Source: Tigriopus japonicus (lineage: Eukaryota > Arthropoda > Copepoda > Harpacticoida > Harpacticidae). Taken from it: 64,000 nucleotides of DNA. Below the pieces are notes generated by a model that saw only the letters and a list, made by a program, of their open reading frames with translations, was not told where the DNA came from and made no database searches. The DNA lies in assembly GCA_010645155.1 (NCBI GenBank), contig CM021323.1:11396385-11460384 (forward strand), in the 5' to 3' direction. A program made the position numbers and the translations under genes. This document shows positions 12,162-22,923 of the stretch, one piece after another (within the stretch, counting starts at the first letter, position 1; each line of letters opens with the position of its first letter).

Positions 12162-14190
12162 GATATTTTGGCTGTTTAATCATATCGGAGTTTTCAAATT
12201 TCGTCCATTTCCTATCTCATGAATGCATTGTAGTCGAAGAGTCCACAGGATATGAAACCGCTCAGGACAGAAATTCAAATACAAAACAAAGTTTTGTTGG
12301 CCGAGATATTTCCAATATCGACTTGTTTTTCTCGGATGTGAACGCTCTCTGAGTGAAAAGTTTAAGAGACAGGAGCCAAGCTTGTCAAATGGTTCCATGA
12401 TCCCAACGGGCTCTCTTTTTCATCAAGTGTATATACATGTTTGTTTCCAATCGAAAGCTTGTCGAGAGAGGGGTCGTAAAATTGGCTTTAATTATTTCAC
12501 AATTGAGGGAATATACGGGGCGGGCTGTCCAAAATTGCCTCGACTTCACCACAATGAAAACATTTTTGTTGGTTTAGCCATATGGACCGAGACAGAACAG
12601 TAAAAAAGGTCCGAAATAACGTGTGGAGTTGAAGTAAATTATAGCCCTCATTGCTCTGAAACCGGCTTGGCCTGTCAGGAAGAATGTGATCCAAAAATGA
12701 GAGCTCGAGGTCCCAATTTTATTGTTTTCGATTACTAAATGCAACTACGATGATCACCTTCGGTAATGCGGTCCTGATGGCGTTGTGCCAAATAAAAATC
12801 CCCCAAATGACGACATGACCCTCCCAAATTTCACAACTTTGCGTGCATTTTCCTATTTTCCGTCCCCTTCTGGACTTTTTCAACTAAACTAACAAAATTG
12901 TGACAAGTCCGTCGCGCCATTGACGAGTAATTTCAATCAAAAAATTCTCCGGCTTTGCACTGCTTTCAAACTTTCTTCACTTGGAATTGTTAAAAGAAAA
13001 ATCCTGACGAGAGAGCACGAGCCATGAAAAGGTCCATTGAATTCCAAAAAATGTAGGCAAACAAGTATTCAAATTGAAAGTCATTCTCACGTGTCTTTTT
13101 TTGTGTGTAAACATTCAGTATACTTTACTGTTCCACCTACGGTCTCAAACTGTGTGTGCGTGCGCGTATATTCAGTATAGAGGGACAAACGGGGACAACA
13201 ATAACAACGGGCTCCGAATGTTCAACAAGGGAGAACCGAGACTGAACGAACAACGTAGGCTCAAGGATGGTTGGTTGCCGTCGACGGCTTAGCTCGCGTG
13301 CTCTTAATCCCCTTCTGAAAAAAAGTTGTCTAATCATGCCAAATCAAAATTCTAATAATCTTTTTATATGCAAGGCTTTCTCGGAGACGACGACGACGAT
13401 GAGAACCCAGAGCACTGAGAAGCCTGCAGAGGGAAAGCCTGCAGCTCCTCGGCTCCGGAATTGAATTAGAAATACGAGAACTGGCAGTAATGGTGGTAGG
13501 TTTGCCCACAGAGCTCAAATGATGACGGCCAAAATGTGCCTTTCCAAGTTGTTGGAAACCAACGAAAAATATGTCGAGACTTCATTTGAGGCCAAGAAGA
13601 GCCTGGAAAATTGAAAAGAAACTGAACCTCAGAACAAACGCAACGACATAATTTAGAGTTGAGTTTCGAATTGAGACCAAATTGAAGAAAGTCAAGGGAA
13701 GTGCCATTTCCCCCCTTTTTCTCTCGTTTGAATGGAGTCCTTTGGAAGGCGAAAAAAACTGAAGCAAGCACGTCCTGAAGTTGCTTTGGTGCTTGGTTAG
13801 TTGTTGTTTGTGGAGAGTGAAGTTGGAGGCGCTTCACAATCAACTTGACGTTAATTCTTTGGAGCATGCAACAAACGTCAAGTTGAGTTTTTTTGAAATT
13901 TACTCAACAACTTCATAATTCTAGGGTTTGGGATAGAAATTAAGGCCATGCAGACCATATGCCAAGCAAGCTCCAAGCAAGCAGCACCCTCTTTCCACTT
14001 TATCCAACCGACCAGTAGGTCTCTATAAGGTCGCTAGGAAATGTCAAAACCTGACAACTGGACAGAGCAAAGAGTTCATAAACATGATGAAACGTGCAAT
14101 TATGACCCGGAATGCCCTTTCATTTGGCCAAAGGATACGCGTGTATGATTGAGTAGACGAAACAATCATGAGCCTCTTTTGTCCTTCTAG

Positions 14191-17100
14191 GTCAGTGTTC
14201 ATGGCTTCTGCCGCATCAATGCATCAACACACGGCCACCTCGGGTGGAGGAGGAGGGGGCGGAGCCAGTCGGCCCGCCTCTTCCTCGAGTGGAGCCCTGG
14301 TGTCACCGTCCAATTCAGTGGCCAATCCGGATAGTCTCCATCATCGAATGGACCAGTTCCTATCGAATATGCGACATCACCAACAACAGCAACAACAACA
14401 GCAGCAGCAAATGGTGGGCGAGGATGAGGGATCCCCGCCCGAGAGCTATCACCACCATCTTCATCATCATCACCAACATCATCATCACAACAACATGGAA
14501 GGTGGAGCAACTTCCGGGTCTAATTCGGGTGAGGAGGATGAGCGTGAAGTCGGGGAGAATGGTAAGCGATTGGGTGGGATCATCAATGGTTTGGCCTCGA
14601 AGAAGAGACGCAAACAGAGCAAGCCCATCAGGTTAGGTGCGAATGAAGGTGGGCCAGAACCCGGGGAAGTGGGCAATCACAACCCAGATGAGAGACGATA
14701 CTCCACGGAAGAGGAGTACGAGGATGGAGAAAGGCGGAACGACGGCCCTCTGAACTTGTCTGCCGAGAAAGAGGGAGATAGGCCGTCTTTGAGGGTTTTA
14801 GGAGCAGAATTGATGCAAAATCCGGCCACTTCGGAATCTGGAGACAAGGGCCACCTACCTCCTGGTTTGACTAGCTCGTTATATCAAGGAATGCTGCCCT
14901 TCGGCCTCCCACCCTTTCCGTTTCCCTTTCCCAACCCTCCCACGTCAAGCACACCCACCTCTGGGAGTGGCAAGCTCTCATCAATGGGCGGTGCTTCTCC
15001 AATGAATTCAGGCGGGAGATCACAGATCTTCAATCCCGAAGCTTATTGTGAGCTTTGCAACAAAGAGTTTTGCAACAAGTATTTCCTTAAGACTCACAAG
15101 GCCAATAAACATGGCATCTACACTGAGGGGCCTGGCGTTAGTAAGAGCCCCGGTCCTGTCTCGTTGCCTCCTTCTTCAGGAAACAGTATAACTCCTCCCA
15201 GCAACTCTTTGTCACATCCACATCATCCACATCCGCATCATCGATCTGACTCGACTGAAGGTCAGGGTGGCCCACCCACGCCCAATAGTCAGGGTGGCTC
15301 TCCATTCTCGGGTGCGTTTATTGCCGCCAACATGGGCTCTCTGAGGCCCCCATTTATGCCTTTGAGCCCCGGGGCTAGTCCTTCGCCTACATCTAGTCAT
15401 CCAGGGAAGGCTGAGAGTGGCCAACTCGGCAGTGGTCAGAACCATCGAGAGAACGGTACCAATGGAGATCGATTGTCGACAAGAGACGAAACCTCCCCAA
15501 GGTCTAGTGTGTCGAACAAGTTGGACATGATGTCACCAAAGGGGGAAGAGCTTCGAATGGAGGAGCGATTGCGACAGGAGAGAGAATCGCCTCGAACTCC
15601 CTTGGGTGGACTGCCATCTCATTTGAGCAATTTCAACCCTCTCATGTTCGGGGGTATTCCTTCTTTGGAGTCCTTCCGCAAGGAGGAGGATATGAGAAAC
15701 AAGGAACAGGGTCAGATCAATATTCCTAATATCACCAATATGACCAATATTCAGGGTAAGGCCGGCAAGGCCTCGTTCAACGCAGACAAACTGCGTCAAA
15801 TGGGCGTGATCAATGCAGATGCATTCTGTGAGATCTGTTGCAAGGAGTTCTGCAACAAGTACTTCCTTCGTGTGCACAAATTAAAGAAGCATGGGATTTG
15901 CTCGCCCGATCTTCCACCCGAGAAGGTGCAGAAGATTCTTAACCAAATGGCCAAAGAGGCTGGTAAGACTGGAAATCCTCCACCCCCGATTATTCGTCCT
16001 CCATCGTCTCTGGCCAATGGGTCGTCAGCATCACTTGACAAACTCTCAGGATCGAACTCCGGGATGCCCTTGGCACCCACTGGTATGTCTCACATAAGAC
16101 CGTCTTCACATGGATCTTCCTCATCCATGCTGCCACTACCTCCACTTGAGCCTTTACTTCCGCAAGCCCTTAAAGATTTCACGACTTCCATGTCCAAATC
16201 AAGCGAGGACAAGCACAACAATAAAGAAGAGAGCTCCAACGATCGAGAAATCATTCGGGTTCGCGATGACTCCGAGGACGGGAACTCCAAGGAACAACCC
16301 ATGAATTTTGAGCGTAGTGAAGGCGAGAGGGACACTTCAGAAAGCCACAGAAGCACACCCAATTCCTCTCAGCAACCGAGCGAGGATCTTCAACGCCTTC
16401 AGAGTATGATCATGGAGTTGAACTCGAGCAAGAACAAAGATGCCATATCAGCCAACTCAGGCAACCAATCCACTTTGTGCAAAATTTGCAACAAGGACAT
16501 GGAGAACAAGTACTTCCTCAGGGCCCATATGATGAATGAGCATGGCGTGTTGCACATGGAGGACTCTCATCGAAAAAAGCTCTCCGGCGATCCCCAAAAG
16601 GATGGGGACATGGACTTTGAGAAGGCCATGATGCCTTTTGGATTCATGAACGGCATGGACCAAAGTGAATTGGCTGCCAAGTTCTTACAACAGATGCAGA
16701 AAGGCCTCGGATCCAATCTCCCATTGGACACTGATGAACTCAGCTTTTTGGAGAGAGTCAAGTCTGAATTGGCTGGAAGTCCCAAACGCATGGACAGGGA
16801 TCCAAATCGCAAACCCGCGAGTTTGAGCCGAAGTTATTGCGAGATCTGCAAGAAGGAGCTCTGCAATAAGTACTTCATGAAGACTCACATGATGAAGATG
16901 CATGGTATCAACATTGATGCTTCCAATGGAGCTGGAGTCTCCTGTCACTTGTGCAAGAAGGAGCTTTGCAGCAAGTACTTCCTCAAGGTTCACCTCCAAA
17001 ACACTCATGGTATTAACGAGGACGGCACGCCCACATCCACTGGCATGAAAGAGAATGGCAACGGAGGACTCTTCCATGGATTGTTCCCACCACCACCTCC

Positions 17101-18322
17101 ACCAGACATGTTGGGACTCTCAGGATCACCTGAAAAGGATCGATACTTCAGCCGTCTCCTGGGTGAGCAAAGCGAAATCAGTCGAGAGAGATTGAAGGAA
17201 CTTGAGCGACAGAAGCAGATGCTTGGAAACTCCACCGAAGGTAGCAATCACACTTGCAGTCTCTGCGGAGAGGACTTCCCAGAAATTGTGGCCTTACAGG
17301 TGCACATTATCAAGAGCCATGGAGCATTCCCGCCAGATTCGGGGGTCTTTGGCTCGCCAACTAAGGCCAAACGAGATAATGAAGATTCTCAAGAAAGTCA
17401 AAAGGAGGAGAAACTCAGTCCCAAGGACGAGCAACAGGTCAACCGCATTCATGAAGAGGACCGAAGAGAGAAGACCAAGGATGATGAAGAAGACGACGAA
17501 GAGGAGGACCATCATCATGAGGGCATGAAAGAGCGCAATGAAAGGAGTCTTCCCAAGAACAATGTCAGTGGCGGAGTGACCTTGTCATCTCCCTTGGATG
17601 GCCTTAGTCCAGGTGATGCTGCCAAGCAATTCCCTCATATCGAAATGCTTCAGCGACACATGTTATCCCAACAGTTTCCGGGTCTGATTTCACCTCTGCT
17701 CTCGGGATTTCCCGGATTCCCGGGGAATGGTGGGGGCCTCCATTTTCCTAATCCTTTGCAGCAGTTCCTCGGTGGATCTGGCAAGGAGAAGGATGACCTC
17801 AAGTCCTCCGCTGAGAAACCCTTAAGAGAGTCTTCCTCCTCCCCCAACAAGAAATCAACGCGAAGGAAAAGTTTCAAGTGCTCGAAGTGTCGTCAGAAAT
17901 TTGCCAAACGGGAACAGTGTCTCCGACACATTCAAGACACGCACGCCATGCGACCTCGAAGGCAATTGCATTTCTCGCCCAACAAGAAGTCGCGCTCATC
18001 AACTCTCCGCACCCAACAACGATCCCAATATGTCCGCCAACTCATGCAGCTCCTCAAAGTGCCCACCTCCCGAGGCACACCTCAGTCGCCTTTGGGCGGT
18101 TCCACGGGGGAGCACATCATGCAGCCATTCCTTTTAAAGGCTCCAGCCTCGCCCGACGTCAAAGAGGACGAATCCTCCTCGTTGAATCTCAGCAATGAGA
18201 ACCTGTCCACGGCGACGAGTGAGGACATTCACATCAATTTTGTCCCCTCTCTCGTCTACCTCCCAGTGGCCAAGCGGGTGTCCCAACCCTTGACAGTGGC
18301 GTTTAATCTGACACCCGCTTGA
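14191..18322 (+). CDS. Multi-C2H2 zinc-finger nuclear protein, main (terminal) coding exon
   Basis: Probable sequence-specific or cofactor-binding nuclear regulator. Residue numbers follow the spliced model of about 1381 aa. Seven C-X2-C-X12-H-X4-H fingers lie at about 291-312, 551-572, 768-789, 888-909, 923-944, 1027-1048 and 1235-1256. Fingers 1, 2, 4 and 5 share the core KE(L/F)C(N/S)KYF(L/M), with an extra cysteine; finger 3 has ENKYFL; fingers 6 and 7 differ. There are no TGEKP linkers. Other features: Gly7 (23-29), Gln10 (69-78), a His-rich run (92-104), KKRRK (142-146, nuclear-localisation-like), PLNLS (191-195, CtBP-type), an acidic run ending in His (about 1101-1114), a basic flank around the last finger, and a C-terminal SLNLS (about 1335-1339). 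Linkers are Ser/Pro/Gly rich and look disordered. The exon starts after the acceptor cttctag at 14184-14190; the open frame also runs back to ATG 14168, but that stretch is the polypyrimidine tract. TGA is at 18320-18322. I do not recognise a specific orthologue and give no symbol. Confidence 0.92.
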
Positions 18323-19357
18323 ATCACGAGACCACTTTTCGGCCAATTCAAGTCAACGAGCTCCAGCCGATCCGCGCTGCTGAGGCTACCACATCTAACT
18401 CTACCTCATCTATAATTCATTCTTTTGTTCTCATCTCTCCATTTCTCTTTGATGAAGATAAAAACAAAGTATTCGTATACACACATATACTGCATACAAA
18501 CAAGCAAACACAACATACACCCTACCGCTAAGGAGACGAAGATCTGGCGTGCTGGGTCATGTTCCCACGAATTGAAACATGTAACATAGTTAGAACACAT
18601 GAAGAATCCGATGGACATTGATTGGACGACAACGATGTTCTCATTTAGTCAGACCTGTTTGTATAATAAGAATAACCTTGGTCCACCACCCCTTGATCCT
18701 CATACAAGTTCAGAAATTTGTTCGCCGTCAGCTCGAGAGAAGAGACCACATTGGATGGAACAAGCCCGAGTCCACCTGAAAAATCCCCCACAAGAAAAAA
18801 TTCTTCGATCGCCAACATCTTCCCCGCCCAAGAGCCACACCAACGTGTGCTGCTACAATTACTACTACAAGAATTACTAGAACCACTATCATCATCATCA
18901 CCACCACCACCACTATTACATCTACTACACCATGCAAACGGACCAGGATCTTTATAGGAGAGAACTACATCTGTGATACCTGAGCCCCGTTGTTGCCCCT
19001 CAAGTCGCCACGTTCCCCCCGAATCCTGTCCCGAATTCGATTCGCTTTTTGTTACTTTGGATCGCCGTTGGATCTTCCTCGAGAGCCTTGTGGGCCAAAT
19101 TGGAACCTTACTGGATCTGAAACAAAACCATGCATTGGGTGAGTTGAGAAATCTGTTCACAATTCATACGTCTGTAATTCATGTGCGGGTGGGCGATAAG
19201 TATCATTACATGACATTCGTCCATCATGGACCAAAATCTTGGCACGACTCGCTCTCCCCTTTTGTTGGTTCGAGTACCGTAGTCACTCACTCACCTCTTT
19301 CCATGGATGGTCGTGGTTGCGTGCCATTAATTGGCACGAATTTTCTGTGGGATTAAA
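18323..19357 (+). other. Presumed 3' UTR of the zinc-finger gene
   Basis: Non-coding sequence after the TGA with no strong donor immediately following. No AATAAA was seen between 18323 and about 20500. The first variant poly(A) signal noticed is ATTAAA at 19352-19357, which would give a 3' UTR of about 1.0 kb. It contains short triplet-rich runs of CAT/CAC around 18890-18912. The end is uncertain. Confidence 0.25.
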
Positions 19358-20506
19358 TTGAATTCAGCATGAAAATTGAACAATTTAATTGCCTTTCCAA
19401 TTCAATTGTGAGAACGCTGAGAGAAGAGAGTGAGAAGAAGGGGAGGTGTAAACTTCGTTGGCGTTTGACGTCACACGATTTAAAAAGTTCGCTCTACCTC
19501 AACTTAGGGAAGACCCAAACCTGATCGTTCAGTGGGATTTCATTAGGGATTCTTTGCTGAAATTTCAAGGGTGACTTCTTTCCGGTCTAAGTCTAGCCGA
19601 GTAAAGGAAATTGTTCTTGTCGCTGAAGCGAGCGGAATTTGCTTGAGGCTTGATGTGCTTTTTTGCCTTCACTGTCTCACTTCTAGGGTCATCCTCGTTT
19701 GAGGCTTCTTTAATTCTCGAGAGGTCGTGAGTGGTGGGCGTCATTACGGATTGAGCTACAAGTCACGACTCCTACATACGTACTCGCACTACGAACCACT
19801 ACATACCCAACAGAACTAGTGCCTCGTAGAACTCGGTCCACATGATTCAGTGAAGCGAGTGTTGAAACGCTGACTGAAAGCAAATCAAGTTCTATCGCCT
19901 CTCAAAACAACTGGAAGCCAACAAACTTTTTAATTGACTTTTTCCCTTTCTCTCCTTCTCTTAATTTTGGGGTAAAAACCTTCGGTCTTCTTCACTTTGA
20001 TCTTTGACCAAAGAGAGGGTTCTCGAAAATGGCTTTAGGCATTTGCCATACAGTTTGACTGACGGTGGTCATCCATCCATTCGTCTGTATTCAAGCTGGG
20101 GTCTTCAATATGGTCAGTCAGAATTGGTCGCGTGATTGAAAATTTTTCGCTCTCTGAAGCTTTCGAAAAGTCTTGAAGCCTTACAAAAAAAGTTGAAACT
20201 TTCAATCAATATTGTTGGACGAGCTCGGCCAAGCTTGCGTGTTTTCAATAGTGACAGATTTGGCCTTCTTATTTTTTTTTGGTGGAATTAATGCACCATT
20301 TGGCCTTTAGTGAGAGCCTTTGTTTCAAGCATTACAATGTAATTGGCCTCAAGCGAAGCCCAGTTTCAGATATTTTTTCAGAGGAATTCGGGAAGAACAC
20401 CCACCTTCTAACTCATGCTCCTCTTGTTTGGAATATCAATTACGTTGCCTCTCATATTTCTCAAAACTGCCAATGATTATTTTTTAATCCCTTGTAATCC
20501 ATTGGC
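19358..20506. other. Non-coding stretch
   Basis: Downstream flank of the zinc-finger gene. A good acceptor-like site (ctcacttctag) ends at 19685 but opens no useful frame. No gene seen. Confidence 0.4.
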
Positions 20507-20656
20507 ATGGATGAGGCACGTGTTAGATTAAATTTCGTCACTGATCTTCCACCAAAACTCGTTCATGGCGACTTTTTTCACCTCGCTCAGAATGAATATG
20601 AGAAGGATTTCTTGCAATCATCGCGGAAAGAAGGAAAGCTTTCTCCCGAAGTTCAA
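20507..20656 (+). CDS. Candidate first coding exon (50 codons), unknown product
   Basis: The ATG at 20507 has a favourable context (ggcATGG). The peptide starts MDEARVRLNFVTDLPP and is charged and protein-like. A donor-like CAA|GTAGGT occurs at 20657 in phase 0; unspliced, the frame continues to 20824 (105 aa). No domain is recognised and no downstream partner exon was identified. It could equally be a chance ORF. Confidence 0.2.
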
Positions 20657-21655
20657 GTAGGTCTCTCCTGGAATTTGTCCCCTTTTGTTTTGTACGTGGT
20701 ACGTTCTGTACGTTGGCCAAGCAATGTCCGCTTGAATTCTTGGACAATGAAATTGGAGCCTGGTGTTTTCTATCACTCAAGAGGATTCAAAGGACGAGGT
20801 TTTTTGAAGATTAGCAGGTGTTAAAGCTATTTAAAAGGCTTCTCTACCCTGCAGCTATTCGTGTTCCATTTGACCAAACCTGAGCAATTCAAGTGTCGCA
20901 AGCAATCCGCATACACACTACAATGATGACATTGTGACTTCTTGTTTTGAAACTTTCCCTCATTGCCCCATTACTCCAATCCTAATGGAAAGAATAGCGT
21001 GGACAATGCTAAAAAAAGGTATAAAACCCATTTGAAAATCAACAGCACATAGTGCATGTAGCAGAAACTGGAGACAAGTACCAAACTCGATTTTGTGCTT
21101 AATCCACATTGGAAGGGCACAACTGCGAAGCACGTTCCCAACGATAATAATTCTGGGGAAACGAACTCACTTCAGGAGGGAGACTTCCCACGAATTTGGT
21201 ATGTACCAAGTCAGAGAAGGTAGGTTGGTTGGTTGTTGGTGTTCATTTGTGGTTTCGCTGAATTAGAAACGCACAGTGACAGAGGCAAAAAAACGCCGGC
21301 TAAACCGCCGTTTCCATTCGACGAGTTTTGGTGGAAAGGCTAATTTGAATTCTCAATTTTGTCGACTGCGGCATTTCCACGATGAATACCTCGCGTCGAT
21401 AAAAGTAACATGAACCCCTCTTTTCATTCAAGCCGCGGGCTGGGTCTTCGCCTCTTCTAATTATGAAATGGGTTTTTGTGTATACAAAATGCAGTCTAAT
21501 GAGTGTGGAAGGAAAAAGAAAAAAGGGCTTTCTTGTTTGCGTGGGCTCTCGTAATAGCAATTTTAAAAATATTTCAATGCGACAACGCGAACATAAGCGA
21601 ACGAGGCGAGCTCTCACCAACAGAGCACCAAGAAAAGTACTCGAGGGGTTTTAGT

Positions 21656-21677
21656 ACAACAACAACAACAACAACAA
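21656..21677. repeat. CAA microsatellite
   Basis: About seven uninterrupted CAA/ACA units. Confidence 0.85.
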
Positions 21678-22901
21678 TGCGTTATGTGTATGCCCTTTTA
21701 ATAATGAATGGCTTTGAGCTCCTTGAAAAAAGTTAGTTTGACATACTCAAATATTTATGGACATGAGACATGTTCGAGGGGAAAGGTATGATATATGCGA
21801 TTTCACTCCATTTTGGCGCGGATTGCAAAAAAACGTCGAAGTTTTAAGAGCTTGCCATCAATCTGCAATTGATCATCTCCAAACTACAAGTTGGTCATCT
21901 CATCATCTGAGAAGTGAAGGTGATATTATTGTTATGAAATTGTATTTTCGTGTCTTCCTTTCCATTTTCTTTCACCAGTTTTTTTCGGGAAGGGGAAATG
22001 TAACTGGCAGCTGTCGAAAACATTTCACATCTTGCTGTCCATCCATCTCAAGGGCATAAATTCAATCAAACCTGTTTGTGTTTTTCTCTCGTGAGGAAAA
22101 TAAATTGACCCTTAAACGAAAAGACTTTGTTTATATTGAACGGGCTTTCAAACTTAAGTCCTCCTCTGAAGTCTTTTTCTCTCTATCTCGGTGCCCAGAG
22201 GCAAACCCAGAAAGACATAAAGAAAGACGGAAGAAGGAGAAGAAAGAGGGGAGTTCATAGTTCTATCTATCTACGTACTTACATGCCCACAGGGAGGGAA
22301 CCAAGAGGAGTCTTTGCAATCTTGGGTTTGGACCACGACATACACATAGACGCGGCTTGCTCGCTCTCTTTTTCTTTCTCGGTTTCCTCGGTGGTTCCCT
22401 TTTCCTCTTCCCCGAGATATTTTCAATTCCCCAATGGTCAAAAGCTGACACAAACAAAATCCTTAAAAGTTCTCCTTTTTCTTTGAAGAAAATTGAACTT
22501 CCAATTCCGCCGGCGTCAGCTGATATTAGAGAGCGAGAAAGAGAGACAAATGAGAAAAAAGAAGAAATGTGGGAGAATGGCCTTTGTTCTCGACGGACAA
22601 AAAGTGGCCACTTCTAACTTGGAATCTCGGTGTTTCTCTGTTAGATCGTTATTCAAAACTTTTTGTGTGTGTGTCGCTCGTCAAACAACAAAATTCAAAC
22701 GATCCCGATCAGGGAGAGAGAAAGAGAGAGAGAGAGACATGCATATCTTTCCGGTCCCCCTTCATTTCATGGACCAAGTTGGCTTCTTTTTTAGTTTGGG
22801 AGAGAAATATCAGTGTAATGGTAAGGCATAAAATTCCCCCACCCTACGGGGTTTTGATGAACACACGCGAAAAGACCATTATACATCAAGTGGAGCCCTC
22901 G

Positions 22902-22923
22902 CTCTCTCTCTCTCTCTCTCTCT
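22902..22923. repeat. CT microsatellite
   Basis: Eleven CT units followed by a longer pyrimidine-rich run; a possible GAGA-factor-type site. Confidence 0.9.

Larger units (their letters stand above)
10012..14190 (+). other. Proposed first intron of the zinc-finger gene
   Basis: It begins GTGAGT and ends in a pyrimidine-rich acceptor (cctcttttgtccttctag). Length is 4179 bp. Inside are a CTTT microsatellite (11259-11282), a TTG run next to a 16-bp palindrome (12125-12161) and scattered short open frames with no protein character. A GTAAGT at 10315-10320 and a GTGAGT near 11133 could be donors of alternative first exons. I see no separate gene in it. Confidence 0.55.

Noticed and set aside
14168..14190. 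Apparent start of the zinc-finger ORF at ATG 14168
   Set aside because: The eight codons before 14191 coincide with a pyrimidine tract and acceptor, and a phase-matched upstream exon exists, so the stretch is most likely intronic.
14199..18346. Many alternate-frame and - strand ORFs over the zinc-finger exon
   Set aside because: They are shadows of the long coding frame; none shows fingers or other domains.
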